Below are positions 46,790 through 57,660 of a stretch of DNA of 64,000 nt, in pieces. The DNA comes from Isoetes taiwanensis (taxonomy: Eukaryota > Streptophyta > Lycopodiopsida > Isoetales > Isoetaceae). The notes below the pieces were generated by a model. That model ran no database searches, was not told the DNA's origin, and saw only the letters and a list, made by a program, of their open reading frames with translations. The position numbers and the translations under genes were made by a program. Each line of letters starts with the position of its first letter. Within the stretch, counting starts at the first letter, position 1. Location of the stretch: positions 1,501,654 through 1,565,653 of the forward strand of contig JAJEKV010000114.1 of the NCBI GenBank assembly GCA_021234155.1. Reading direction: 5' to 3'.

Positions 46790-47500
46790 ACACTTGAGCT
46801 CCATATCCAGCTCCATTCCTTGGCTTCGATCCAAACAGGAAGAGCAGGTTTTTGCCTTTACCGCCTTTCATAGTCTCCTTTCTCTAAATCCTTTCATTCC
46901 ATAGCTTATCTCTGCCAGAATGGCCATAGCTTCCTCTGCTGTAGTGTCTTGCGCCCATCTTAGCCTGCCTATTACCCTTGTGCTCTGGTTTGGGCAGCAC
47001 CAGGTTTGAATCGAATTCAAAGTCGGCTTTTCTGCAGTGATAAGGAGTAAGAAGAGGAAGATGCAGAGGAGCATGTAAATCCCGGCTTCCCCCTGTGTGC
47101 CAGCTCCCGGCAACGGCAACAAGGCGCAGGGGCTTCGCCTCCATGAATCTCCACAAGCACATTTGAGCTCCATATCCAGCTCTGTTCCTTGGCTTTGATC
47201 CAAACAGGAAGAGCAGGTTTTTGCCTCTACCGCCTTTCATAGTCTCCTTTCTCTAAATCCTTCCATTCCGGTGCCTCTCTAACTTCTGCTCTGTGCTTCT
47301 TTATTTTTTTTTTTCCATTCTTTTCTTTGCCTCTCCCTCCCGGCAACAAGGCTTGCTAGGGCTCTCCGCCTCCCATACAAGCACATTTGAGCTCCATATC
47401 CAAGCTCCGTTCCTTGGCTTTGATCCAAACAGGAAGAGCAGGTTTTTGCCTCTATCGCCTTTCATAGTCTCCTTTCTCTAAATCCCTCTCTAAATTCTGC
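46790..47500. repeat. Three dispersed copies of a ~110-bp unit
   Basis: The unit starting GCACATTTGAGCTCCATATC and containing GATCCAAACAGGAAGAGCAG and TTTCATAGTCTCCTTTCTCT occurs at about 46,790-46,905, 47,157-47,270 and 47,382-47,490. Spacing varies. Frames here are shared repeat artefacts. Confidence 0.85.
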
Positions 47501-47613
47501 TCTGTGCTTTTTTTTTTCCATTTTTTTTTTTTCTTTTCTTTTGCCTCTCCCTAAGCAGCGGCAACAAAAGGCGCAGCGAAGAAACAAATGGAAGAAACAA
47601 AGATGAATGACGA

Positions 47614-47910
47614 CTAGCAAAAGAATTGACGGCCATACCTTATAAAAAGATCTGCCATAGCCTTATTGCTCCTAATCTTTCCTATTCTTTTTCGCATGTA
47701 TGCCCGTTTCTTGCTCCAACTCTTTCCGATTCTTTTTTGCATAGCCACGATTTTCGGCGTAAGTGTTGATTTTGCATAGCCACGATTTTCGGCGTAAGTG
47801 TTGGTTAATCTGCCAAGCCGAAATTGATTAGCAAGCCGGTGGGAGCTATGGCGTTGGGGAGCTTCTTCCAAGTGGTACAAAGGAACTTCTGTCTCAAAGG
47901 TATGTACCAA
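47614..47910 (-). CDS. Basic open frame containing a 34-bp direct repeat, doubtful
   Basis: 98 codons: METVPLYHLEE-like start region (MVHTFETEVPLYHLEEAPQR) and Lys/Arg-rich repeats (KRIGKSWSKKRAYMRKRIGK). A 34-bp direct repeat, GCATAGCCACGATTTTCGGC, occurs at about 47,739 and 47,773. Probably not a gene, but the basic repeats are listed for completeness. Confidence 0.15.
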   Translation of the reverse strand: MVHTFETEVPLYHLEEAPQRHSSHRLANQFRLGRLTNTYAENRGYAKSTLTPKIVAMQKRIGKSWSKKRAYMRKRIGKIRSNKAMADLFIRYGRQFFC

Positions 47911-47916
47911 AGTTTA

Positions 47917-48096
47917 AAATTCAACCATGGGCGGGAAAAAAAGGCGGGGTATTAAAAAAAAAGGGGTAAAATAATACGTTGAAAAAGAAAGTGTAAAATA
48001 AATGATTTTAAAATTCAAGCATGGGCAGGAAAAAAAGGCGGGTATTAGAAAAAAAAGGGTAAAATAATACGTTGAAAAAGAAAGTGTAAAATAAAT
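47917..48096. repeat. Tandem duplication, ~93-bp unit
   Basis: Two copies carry CATGGGCGGGAAAAAAAGGC (or GGGCAGG), TAAAATAATACGTTGAAAAA and GAAAGTGTAAAATAAATG. Confidence 0.9.
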
Positions 48097-48650
48097 GCTA
48101 ATAATATAGGATTATATTTTGACGTGTCCCCAATTTCCTCTTTTCATGTGTGTGCTACTATGTTCACACGTTAAACATTACGTTACCATGGTACACGTTT
48201 TCTAGGCATATATTCTTATTCTAAGGTAAAAATTTAACTTTGCGAAGATCATGATATAATTTACACCTTGTTTAACCCATTTTGAAGGTTCAAGACACAA
48301 AATGGGAACAATGCATAGGTCTAATAGGCTCTCGTAGGTTATAATGTGCATTATAGGTGCATATGTTGCTATTTACATGTGCATTAGACATTACTCTTTA
48401 CATAGCTAAATATGAGCCCAATGGTCCCCTCTTCATATAGCTATATGGTATGGTCCATTAGAAAGGGGAAGGGTCCATTGGATATGTGTCCATTAGATAA
48501 TACATGGGGAGGGTCTATTTTTCATGGAAAATACGTAGAAAATTTATGGGGAGGGTATTTTTTCATAGAAAAAGGATGTTTGAAGGTTATTCATTTTCGA
48601 CCTTCTCAGACTCTGAGCTTTGAAATTGCCCTTTTTTTACTCTGAGCTGC
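48097..48650. other. No recognised feature
   Basis: AT-rich non-coding sequence. Repeats of GGGGAGGGT near 48,510-48,560 are the only local pattern. Confidence 0.4.
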
Positions 48651-48654
48651 CTTT

Positions 48655-49140
48655 TTTCGACTTCGCTGAAAGTCGAAAGGCCCTCAAACTTGCATTTTTC
48701 GCTTTGCTGCCTTTCTCGACTTCGCGAAGTCGAAAAGACCTTCCCGACCCCTAAAACCTGCGTTTACGGCTTTGAATCGCGCTTTCTCGACTCGCGAGTC
48801 GAAAAGGCCTTCCGATCCCCGAAACCCGCGTTTTTAAACTTTGCGTTTTTAACTTTGAGTTGCCTTTCTCGACTCGCGAAGTCGAAAAGGCCTTCACCCC
48901 TAAACCTGCGTTTACGGCCTTGGCGGCTTTTCGACTCGCGAGTCGAAAGGCCTTCCGATCCCTAAAACCCGTTTTTTAAACTTTGCCGCCTTTCCTTTCG
49001 CGAAGTCGAGAAAGGCCTTTTGACCCCTAAAACTTATGCTTTTTGCTTTGAGTTGCCTTTCTCGACTTCAAGCGAGTCAAGAAAGGCCTTCTCGACCTTG
49101 TGTTTTTCCCTCAGAAATGCCTTTCTCATGCCTGTATTTT
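48655..49140. repeat. Minisatellite of ~60-80-bp units, each with a palindromic core
   Basis: About eight units begin GCCTTTCTCGACT. Each contains a self-complementary core such as TCGACTTCGCGAAGTCGA or TCGACTCGCGAGTCGA, then AAAGGCCTT, a CCCTAAAACC-type segment and a TTT-rich end. Core variants stay palindromic in most units (48,717, 48,786, 48,870, 48,930). It is not CRISPR-like because the spacer segments are also repeated. Confidence 0.9.
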
Positions 49141-49225
49141 CCAAAAATGGCCCTAAGAACTGTGTTTTATTTTATTTTTTTTTGCATGTAGCATCACTTG
49201 ACTAATTTGATTTTGTCTCTTGCAG

Positions 49226-49372
49226 TCCTTATCTCGACCAGATGGTACATGCTTGGGAGCAATGAAAAGATCAGTTCATTGAAGAAAGGTGCCGAGAAGA
49301 GGGTGGTGACATCAGTTGGACATACAAGCACGTGGCCCATAAAGGAACTCCTCATACAAATTTCTATCGTCT
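49226..49372 (+). pseudogene. Exon-like 147-bp segment with consensus splice sites, unrecognised
   Basis: It is bounded by TTGTCTCTTGCAG and GTAAGTTG. One frame reads YLDQMVHAWEQ, a TGA, then KDQFIEERCREEGGDISWTY and KHVAHKGTPHTNFYRL. The Trp and Cys content looks like real protein, perhaps the start of a transposase-type BED domain. The TGA makes it a pseudo-exon unless the base call is wrong. Another frame is open but less protein-like. Confidence 0.3.
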
Positions 49373-50180
49373 GTAAGTTGCTCCGTGACTAGGAGAGAGC
49401 TCCACGCACCCTTTGCACTAGGTGGTTCATGTGTGAAGAGGGTGTAATCATTGTGCCCATACCACCACTATGGTCTCTTCACCCACTGTAATATATATTG
49501 TATAATGAGCCCATTTATAAATATAAGGTATCTCAAAACTAGTATTTTTGGGTGATTAAGTAAATAATTTGCTTAATTTTTGTTGGAATTTATGATCTAT
49601 TGTCTACCCACCTAAGAAAATAGAGCCAAAATGTTCAACTAAGAATCTTTTTCAATTAGAACTTTGGTTTCAAGCTGTAATGAAATTCCTATGCTGCGTT
49701 GCATTGTTCTTGTTCTCGACACGCTATCCAAGAAAACCGGAAGAAAAGCTTGGATGCACACTAATAGACAAAAATTCCAATTATGGCCAGTTTTCGGGTC
49801 GGGGTGCTTCTTTTTGTGTAAATTAACAGGGTTCCCAAAAAAAGTGGGAATGGAATGAGTCTCACTTTAATTAAATACGACTTCAAAGGTTTTACAAGCA
49901 CGATGGCTTCATCGACCTCTAGAGTAAAGGCAACTTGTAGAGGTTCTTGCCTTTTACACAACCAAAAGTTATCATTTTGAGGTCTTCCGGGAGATACATC
50001 TTCCAAACATAAAAGAACCTCGGTCCAGTAGTCCATAGTTGCTTTGTACTATCGTGCAAACACACTCTCTTCTTGATTTTTGCAGAAGAAGTTCCATAAT
50101 GCTATGTACTTGCTGATGATGTCTGCCAGGTCAGGGAGATCTTTTACTGTCTTCCTTGGAGGGATATTTTTAGGTACCCT
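49373..50180. other. No recognised feature
   Basis: AT-rich. A minus-strand frame of 91 codons (50,036-49,761) shows no recognisable motif. Confidence 0.3.
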
Positions 50181-50189
50181 GTTAGTATT

Positions 50190-50520
50190 CGACTACCGGT
50201 GCTTAGGTCCCTATCGGATCATTGAATGAGTTGGTGATGCTGCTTTCCGTCTTGAGCTTTCGCCATCAGTTCGGCTTCACCCAGTGTTCCATGTGTGTTT
50301 GTTGGAACCCTATATGGCGAATCCATTTCCAGATCGAGTACCTCCACCACCAATCGAGATTAATGATCATGAGGAGTTCGAGGTTCGAGAGATTCTGGAC
50401 TCCAAGTTTTGTCGTCGACGATTGTATTACTTTGTCGATTGGGAAGGTTACTCGCGAAGTGATAGAACCTGGGAGTCTGCCAAGAATCTGACTAATGCGC
50501 CTGACAAAATTGGCTCATCA
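50190..50520 (+). pseudogene. Ty3/gypsy chromovirus integrase C-terminus with chromodomain
   Basis: The segment reads LGPYRIIE, a TGA, VGDAAFRLELSPSVRLHPVF and HVCLLEPY, the usual end of a gypsy integrase. A chromodomain follows: EEFEVREILDSKFCRRRLYY, FVDWEGYSRSDRTWE and NLTNAPDKI, with the aromatic cage residues (Y/F, W, W) present. In chromoviruses this domain directs integration to certain chromatin. No upstream protease, RT or LTR was found in the window, so it is a decayed fragment. Confidence 0.8.
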
Positions 50521-50559
50521 TTTTCATCCTCCTTCCACATTCTTATTCCTTTTTCTGGA

Positions 50560-51237
50560 ATCCACTCTTTGTGGGTTGGCCGCATCTTATATTGTATAAT
50601 GGGCCATTTTCCATCCATTTTAAATCAAAATATTAATGGGTCGGTATGGCCTGTTAGACGTTGGCCTTTATCAAGGATATATCCCTTGACAAAGCCTTTC
50701 CAATCTGGAACTTCATCCACAAAATATGGAATAGGAGACTTTGCATTGCAGTTGCTAAATAAGTAAAGCAACTCAGGCAAAGATAGAGCATCCAATGAAC
50801 TCCATAACGTCGAAAAATTCCCAAACAATGCCAATATCATCATGAGTGTGCCCAACCATCATATATGAAGCCAACCTGAATCTCATCGAATACCTTAAGC
50901 CATGTCAAATAAGAGAGGTAGGAGAATAGGTATCTATTTTTATTTTGACCTGATGCATTATCCAACTTCAAGTAGAGATTTCGAGGAAGAGGATTGAGGC
51001 CTTCTAAGTTGGCACTAGAAGATGAGGGCATCATCTCTTGTGTGTGCGCTAGCTTATGCTGCAGTGGTCTAGTGTCTTTTACGGCTTGCATCAATTTACA
51101 ATCTGTAGTTCTGCTTCCACACAGATCACCACACTTGTCTTCGTCCGACAACTCAAGATAGTGTAGGATCCTAGAAAGTGATCCAACATGAAAGTTTGAG
51201 TCATCTTTCCAAAGATCAAGAGAGAAATGACCCTACA
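50560..51237 (-). pseudogene. DUF7869-like gene, 3' part (downstream of the LINE insertion)
   Basis: Read on the minus strand from 51,237: LDLWKDDSNFHVGSLSRIL, an unrelated-looking linker, then NLYLKLDNASGQNKNRYLFS and VGFIYDGWAHSHDDIGIVWE, which fits the DNxxxxNKN and HxHDDID patterns of DUF7869 proteins (GWAHSHDD in place of GHTHDDID). It continues to about 50,560 with frameshifts. The gene is split by LINE B at 51,238-52,809. The function of DUF7869 is unknown; it is often found in transposon-rich plant DNA. Confidence 0.6.
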
Positions 51238-52585
51238 TTGATCAGTTAGACCCCTGGCTTACTGAGCATGGGGGGGTGGCATACAGCTTTTGCACCAGGT
51301 CATCTGCCAGCTCATCTATGCGGACGATGTTGACCTTCTGGCCCCCACCCCAGAAGCTATGCAGTCTCATCTGGATGCCCTAGACACATTCTGTCAGGCT
51401 ACAGACATGCGCGTGAATCTGGCCAAGACCAGGGTGGTTCTCATATCCTCTTCACGCCACCACACGCCTCCTGCACTCATATATCGGGGACAGCCTGTGG
51501 AGGTCACGCCCACCTACAAGTACCTAGGGGTGGAGTTCCCCTCCTCGCTCTGTTGGGAGGCGTCCATCCGCTTGCGGGTGACAGCAGGCTGGAAAGTGCT
51601 TTATGCCATGCGGAATAATTGATCACCGCCAGAGCTCTATGATTGGGGCCATCGGTCACATCTATTTCGGCACCGGTCGTCGAACCGTCCTTTCCAGACG
51701 GTCGAGGTTTGGGGCCCTGCGTCTCTTTGGCGACTGGAATGACTTGGAGCAGGTGCGAGAAGGCATTTTTAGCGCACACTTGGGGTGAAACCTTGGTCCC
51801 TATCAAATTCTCTTTGCGAGAAACTGATTCTTGCCGCCGGCAGCAGCCTGATAGACACATTGTCTATTTTTAGAAAGTGGTTAATATGGGTGATGCTCGG
51901 CTCCACTTTTCTTACGCCAGGCAATGGGCCCGCAGCTGCTCGGGGGCCTGTTGGAGGGGTAAGAGAGATCGATGGTTCGCCCGGAGATGGAATGTGCAGG
52001 GAGCACGGTGCATGCAGTGGACACATAGGCCGATCGTGGCGGCTGCGGGGAGTACACGGGCGCTTGCTTCCTTGGCAAGCTCGGGACTCCAACGCTCTAG
52101 AGCAGGTCAAAATGACCCATTACAAGGAGCACATCAACCCAGTGTTAGCCGGGGCCCGCAAAGGCACTGCGTTCCCAATCGCCCTAAAAAGTGCGGACTC
52201 ATTGCCTCCATTCGCACAGGTGCCCACCATCTTCGCATCGAGGCGGGCGGTGGATTGGGGAGCCCCGCCGGGGCGTGGCTCTGTCGGTCTTTGTCAAGCG
52301 GGTGCCATTGAGGATGAGTCTCACACTTTCCGTGAGTTGCCCGGCATTCAGTCGGATCCGAGCGATCGCTCCCTTAGTATGCGGCGGACTTGCCCCTACA
52401 TTTGCTGATGAACACACCGCCGGTCGGTCGTGCTCGGGTCGCACATTCGGGAGGTAATGGATCTCGCGAGCTCACCTTTGCCCCTTTGGGCCAGTTGATC
52501 AGGCACTACGGGTGTGGTGCATGAGTGTATATATTTGTGTGTTTTTGCATTTTGTATATTGGAACAGTTTATCAGCAGGCTGATT

Positions 52586-52723
52586 GCTGCCACAGTTTTT
52601 CCCTCGAAAACCCTTCGGGGCGGGGGTTTTTTAATCCGGGTAGTAATCCGCTTTGCTGCCACAGTTTTTCCCTCGAAAACCCTTCGGGGCGGGGGTTTTT
52701 TAATCCGGGTAGTAATCCGCTTG
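52586..52723. repeat. 69-bp perfect tandem duplication in the LINE B 3' UTR
   Basis: Two copies of GCTGCCACAGTTTTTCCCTC...AGTAATCCGCTT (69 bp) begin at 52,586 and 52,655. Each contains the stem AAAACCC...GGGTTTT. The other family B ends have one copy. Confidence 0.95.
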
Positions 52724-52782
52724 CTGCGCTTTTGTATTGGGTCCCATAGACCGATTGGTCTCCGTGGACGATAAAAATACCT

Positions 52783-52809
52783 TCCTTCCTTCCTTCCTTC
52801 CTTCCTTCC
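52783..52809. repeat. (CTTC)n tail of LINE B
   Basis: About seven TTCC units, which also occur after the 16.5-kb element. It is the 3' tail of the element. Confidence 0.9.
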
Positions 52810-54895
52810 TATGCCCGTCCAACATGACCATGTGTCAATGCACCCGTCAAGCTGCTCTTTAAGCGATTCTCTCTCCAAACAGACTTTGCGAGATGATGAC
52901 TTCTTGGTGTGAGTGTTTTGACCTGATCCATCTTGTCATGTACTATGCAAAGGTGACTTTCTGGTGAACGATGTGATAATGCATGCCAATGCCAATATTG
53001 ACTCCTACAGGAATGTTGTTCCAGCATATGTGCCTGCCGTTGAATTGAGAGGTTGCACCTCTCCCTTGTATCTTTTGTTCTTTCCAATTTCTGCTTGATG
53101 ACTACACATATGTTACACTTGGAGAATGCTGTATTTTTTGCTATGTTAATGTCTGGAAACTCTTTCTTCATAATATTGTAAAAAGAGGGTAAGGTTACAC
53201 TCTTTCCTGTCAATTCTTCCACCACGACACCCAATTCCTTATGTATGCTCTTCTTATTAAGGATAGAAGGAAGTTTACGAATATTCTACCTTATATCATC
53301 CTTTCCTTTTTTGCTTCTATTTACTAATGAAGGTATCAAGCACACTTTTGTAGCTAGTGTCATAGATCTAGGCTTCTTAGAGCCTGTATTACCATGTTCC
53401 GCACGTTTTCCACCTAACTCGAACCTCTTCCTCCAATTATAAAACCAAGGGGGCATCACCTTGTTAAACCTGTCAAAACCACATGCATTAATGGGAGGGG
53501 GTGGTTTTTTACCCTTTTTCGTATGTATACTAGGGATCATAGGGGTTTTTGGATGTTTGAATAGTTATAAGACCATATGGAAAGGGGTCAAATTTGCCTA
53601 TCAGAAACACGTATACTAGGGGTTTTTCGGCGACCTCATACACAGGTGGCATATCCTGTATAACGAAGGTGGATTCCCCAGGTATAAAACATAGATTGAG
53701 CAACTCCTAAAGCCACGCGCCATGCGAATTGACACATTCCACTCCAGAGACCACTACTTTCGCCTCCGACTGCTCTGTATATGTTACACTCAACACATAA
53801 AAAACAAGCGTAATCCTTGCACTGTTTGATTGAGAATAAAATTCTTTTCTTAAGGCATATACTTTTTCTCGGCTCAATTTGATACAATCTTCCTTACAGC
53901 ATGTTGAATTTAGAGCATTCTTGATTGACGTGAAAGCACACATCCTCTCCTCCTTGTCTTGACCCCCTTCGCATATGTATATTTCCTTTTTCTCTTGAAT
54001 TGCTTCTCAACATCAGCTTCCATACATTCACCTTCTAAGTCATCCTCTTCAAGTGCAGCTCGAGCTTGTAAATGTTGTGAAACTGTCCTACCATCACTAA
54101 GCAAAACATCACAACTCTCCCAAGATATTAGACTTGCAGTCGGAGGCCTCTCTGCACAAGCATGACATGATCTCATATTTTGGTTCCCAATTGGATCCAC
54201 TATCTTACTCACTGTAAGCCCGACCTTTGATACCGCCAAGAACTTATCATCTATAGCATCTTGAAAATCATTAAAGACTATGTTTGCATCTGAATATTTA
54301 GACCCAATGCAGGAATGAAGAATGTAGCATGGCAAACCAAGTAGATCTGTTCTGGAATAGTTGACTGTCTCAATTTTAGGCGTGAACATCTTGAGGCCAA
54401 GACGAGCATCTAGTTTCTCCCCTGCTCCAATCTCCTCTACTATCTCATCCTCCTCCACTATTGCAGTGTTGCTTGATTCACCAAAGTGGGTAGTGAAGCT
54501 GATGTCTGGCGGGCTACTGACAGATGGTGGGCTGCTAGATGAATCCTCTGAAGATGGCAAATAAAGGGATGTTCCCGAAGACGCATCTTCACTTGAGGGG
54601 CACTCAACATGTTTTACATCCCTTTTTGGCCACTCAATAAATGTTTCTACTGCTTCTCCAATGTTATCTGCCCCCCACAAGGGACTGTCAGGTCAGTGGT
54701 GGGAACCACAGACTCTATCACTTCTATTGCCACATTCATTGGGTCCACATTCTTGCCATGAAGTGTTGTTCTTTTCAAAAGGTGGCCCCTAGCAACAATT
54801 GTCCTCCCAACGAACAGGTTGTACAAAGGAAACTGGAACCTCCATTTAACACAAAAAAAATTAAAATAACATATCAAATGCAAGAAAAATGCCAA
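52810..54895 (-). pseudogene. DUF7869-like gene, 5' part (frameshifted)
   Basis: From 54,895 the frame holds GRTIVARGHLLKRTTLHGKN and VVPTTDLTVPCGG, which resembles the C-terminal segment shared by several plant transposon genes. A G-run shift near 54,670 leads to ADNIGEAVETFIEWPKRDVK. A second shift near 53,960 leads to NSTCCKEDCIKLSREKVYAL and LRKEFYSQSNSARITLVFYV, the Cys-rich N-terminal pattern of DUF7869 proteins. Later pieces read KLPSILNKKSIHKELG, KNTAFSKCNICVVIKQKLER and CIVHDKMDQVKT, where DKMDQ replaces the usual DGMDQ. The gene is cut at 52,809 by LINE B. Confidence 0.6.
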
Positions 54896-54959
54896 AAAAA
54901 ATAGATAAAAAAGGTGCCATATTATAGAATTTTTTGCCTTTTCTGAGACGTTTTGGAAG

Positions 54960-55106
54960 ATAAAGACGCCATGGCGCCATTTATACCTCTACAATTATGT
55001 ATTAGCAACCAAAAGGTGCCATGGCGCCACTTACACATATAGTTGCTTCAGATAACACCCCAGGATGGAAACATCAGCCACCAAATGGCGCCACGGCGCC
55101 ATTCAC
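54960..55106. repeat. Three GGCGCC palindromes in a short tract
   Basis: GACGCCATGGCGCCATTT, AGGTGCCATGGCGCCACTT and AATGGCGCCACGGCGCCATT lie at about 54,969, 55,014 and 55,084. The same core recurs in the GC-rich element at 15.9 kb. Confidence 0.8.
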
Positions 55107-55245
55107 ACCCATGTTGTGGCTGTTGACCATGCGTGGACCATGCTGTTGGCTCTAGCAGAAGTTACCATGCGTGATACGCAATCCAAAGACTTCAACTGGT
55201 GGATCTTCATGCCAGAGGATATCTTCATGCCAGAGGATACCTTAT

Positions 55246-55850
55246 TTTTTGGTTATCACTATTGGTGTCGGCTGATAACTAGTTATCAGTACTAGAGGAG
55301 TACTGATAACTAATTATCAATACTATTCCAACCATATAAGACCGATAGGGTGGTTATCGGTCTTCGCCTCGGCCAATAATAAAAAATGCGTGCCCTCAAT
55401 TGTACGTCCTCGGCCAGATATTTGGCACTAAGGCCTCGGCCCGATGTTCAGCCCTAATGGACCTCGCCCTTACGTGCCAAATATCTATCCTCGGACGTAC
55501 AACCTCGGTCATACACTTTTGGTTATCGGCCTCGACCAGACCGATAACCTTATCTTATCAGACTCTTGTGTGTAAAAGGAGAGTTCTTGTTTTTCGAGTA
55601 TCATTATTGGTGCAGTACCAATAATTAGTTATTAGTATTGATGTTATCGGTACTATTCTACCTATATAAGCTCGATAATGTGGTTATCACGCTTTGCCTC
55701 AACTCATAATAAAAAATATGCGGACTTGGTTGTACATCCTTGGCCATATATTTGGCATGTAAGGCCTCGGTTTGGCCTTCGGCTATAACAGGCCCCGGCC
55801 TTACGTGCCAATTATTTAGCTTCGGACATACAATGTCAGTGGCCAGTGAT
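55246..55850. repeat. Tandem pair of ~300-bp units with internal long hairpin
   Basis: Unit 1 starts TTTTTGGTTATCACTATTGG (55,246) and unit 2 starts GAGTATCATTATTGGTGC (55,598). Each has a TAAGACCGATA/TAAGCTCGATA segment, an AATAATAAAAAAT-type run and an inverted repeat: in unit 1, TTGTACGTCC (55,399) and ATATTTGGCAC pair with GTGCCAAATAT and GGACGTACAA ending near 55,504. Unit 2 keeps the same plan with substitutions. Confidence 0.8.
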
Positions 55851-55962
55851 ATCATTGCCACTTGGGATGATTTGGAACATGATTGGGGGATCTGGAGTCA
55901 AGTCCATGGTTTCGTATTCAATTTTCCTACAAGAGACATGATTCTCGCCTTTACAGTCTTTA

Positions 55963-57660
55963 CGGCATGTTGGTTTGAAATGTCGCATACTCTCTTGCCA
56001 GAAGGTGGTAAACATAGGAGACACTCATCTTCCAGAACCTTGCATACACAAGGGCCATAGGTTTGCAACGTCATAAATTATGTTGGAAGGAGAAACACAA
56101 AGGTTGGTGCTTTAGATGGAACTTGGATGTATACAGGTGCAAAATAATGAAGATCACGCTCGATTGAAGCAATATCTTGATTTATGCTCCCACATGCTTC
56201 CTTGGTAAGCTTTTGAATGCCAATGCTTTGGAAATGGTCAATACAGCTTAAAACGCTAGATTAATCCCACACTGACCCATGTTTCATAGAAAGTATTGTT
56301 GTCACACTTGCTCATGAAGAGACGTAGAACAATTGCGTCCATTCATTGTAGTACACACCATTTCAAAATTGAAACCGATAGATGAACCCATGAGGATCAT
56401 GAAAATATGGTATGCCATCCAAATGGGGGCCATTGAAGATGAATGCTACACACTTCAAATTTGTCTAGCATTTTCAGCTATACGAGCACGATATTTCGAC
56501 TTGATCACACCTAATCTACCATTACACATGCTCTAAGGGAGAATGCTCATTTATCAAAACTTAACAACAAATTGCCATCAAAATCCAAATATTTTATCAA
56601 AATGAACAATTTTTTTTGGTTACATGAGCTACAAGATGGTGCAACTTTCACTCCACTCTCAAGAAACAGTATATGCTGACCTGACATTCAATTTAGGAGG
56701 GTCAACATACCCAATTGATGATAGCATGGGCTTTAACGGTGATTCTTAAGTGGTGAAGCCATTTGCCTCTCATGGTAAGCATCTAGTCATAATTGGTGTG
56801 CATGTTTCTTTTGTATGGTGATGCAATTCAACCTATTATAGTTTTCAATCCAACCATCTGGATCATCAAATGCACCATAATGGATCTGAACCTGATCCCT
56901 TTTGGACCTTCAACGGACCTACATCTCATGAATTTAAACCTTGAGAATAACCAAACATTCAACAAATATAACTTTTTATTCAAAAATTCTAAATAAGACA
57001 ACTATCATTACTTTAAAGATGGGAATGTAGAACAATTCCACATTTAAAAAAACTTCACAACAATGCAACTATGAGGGTACACAAAACTGATTCCAACACT
57101 ATATGATTTGTATATAACAGAATTGATTTTCACAGAACTTGGAAAACTTGGTTTCCATATAATAACCTGTAATTTCCATCAAATATTTGGACTTCTTGGT
57201 AGCATTTTCTACATCTTCATCACATGCAGATTCTGGATAATTCCTAATTTCATTATAATGGGAAAATTTCTAGTAAACTGGAATTTTTTTATTGTAGACC
57301 TTATACAGGGGTTGTATACACGTGTACAGTACCTGTGTATCATACATATGTTGTGTACACTATATGAATATTTGAAAAACATATTAATACAGTATCATAC
57401 ACCAATGTGTAACTTCCAAACACAATATGTATGATAGATAGCAAGTAGTATGGTCAGCCCCTTCCCCTGCAAGGTTTAACTCACCCAGCTGGGTTAGAAA
57501 CCTAGAGCTCACGCGTATCCCAGCCTGATTCTTTCCACCAGATGGGGTACCTAGATAATACGAAAAGTAATTGCACATGATGATACTCACGGAAGAAGAG
57601 CGGACCCAACTCCATAAAGTTGTTGTACTCGTGGTAGTACTTGTTAATAAGGCCATACAT
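55963..57660. repeat. Left arm of a ~1.7-kb inverted repeat
   Basis: The sequence from 55,963 to about 57,660 reappears in reverse complement at about 62,325-64,000. Identity is roughly 90-95% with small indels, for example 16 bp near 56,840. The arm contains LINE B C-terminal remnants and a short gene fragment. It may extend further left than the right arm allows one to see. Confidence 0.85.
56333..56536 (+). pseudogene. LINE family B ORF2 C-terminus (left arm)
   Basis: A 67-codon frame with KIWYAIQMGAIEDECYTLQI and CLAFSAIRARYFDLITPN, which corresponds to the VEDE(E/M)HVILxCPAYQAIRxRF end of family E. It marks the region as a relative of LINE B. Confidence 0.6.

Larger units (their letters stand above)
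51238..52809 (+). mobile_element. LINE family B, 5'-truncated copy with (TTCC)n tail, inside DUF7869-like gene
   Basis: Reverse transcriptase resumes at LIDQLDPWLTEHGG and CQLIYADDVDLLAPTPEAMQ (both aspartates kept), then NLAKTRVVLISSS and TYKYLGVEF. The C-terminus is frameshifted (VKMTHYKEHINPVLA, QAGAIEDESHTF). The 3' end has a 69-bp tandem duplication, the hairpin AGACC-GATT-GGTCT (52,748-52,761), GGACGATAAAA and (CTTCC)n. It interrupts the minus-strand gene. Confidence 0.85.

Noticed and set aside
48655-49140. CRISPR array
   Set aside because: Units are of uneven length, the spacer parts are themselves repeated, and the setting is a plant nuclear genome.
50625-50855. A separate 76-codon gene on the minus strand
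   Set aside because: It continues the frameshifted tail of the DUF7869-like gene and lies in low-similarity sequence.
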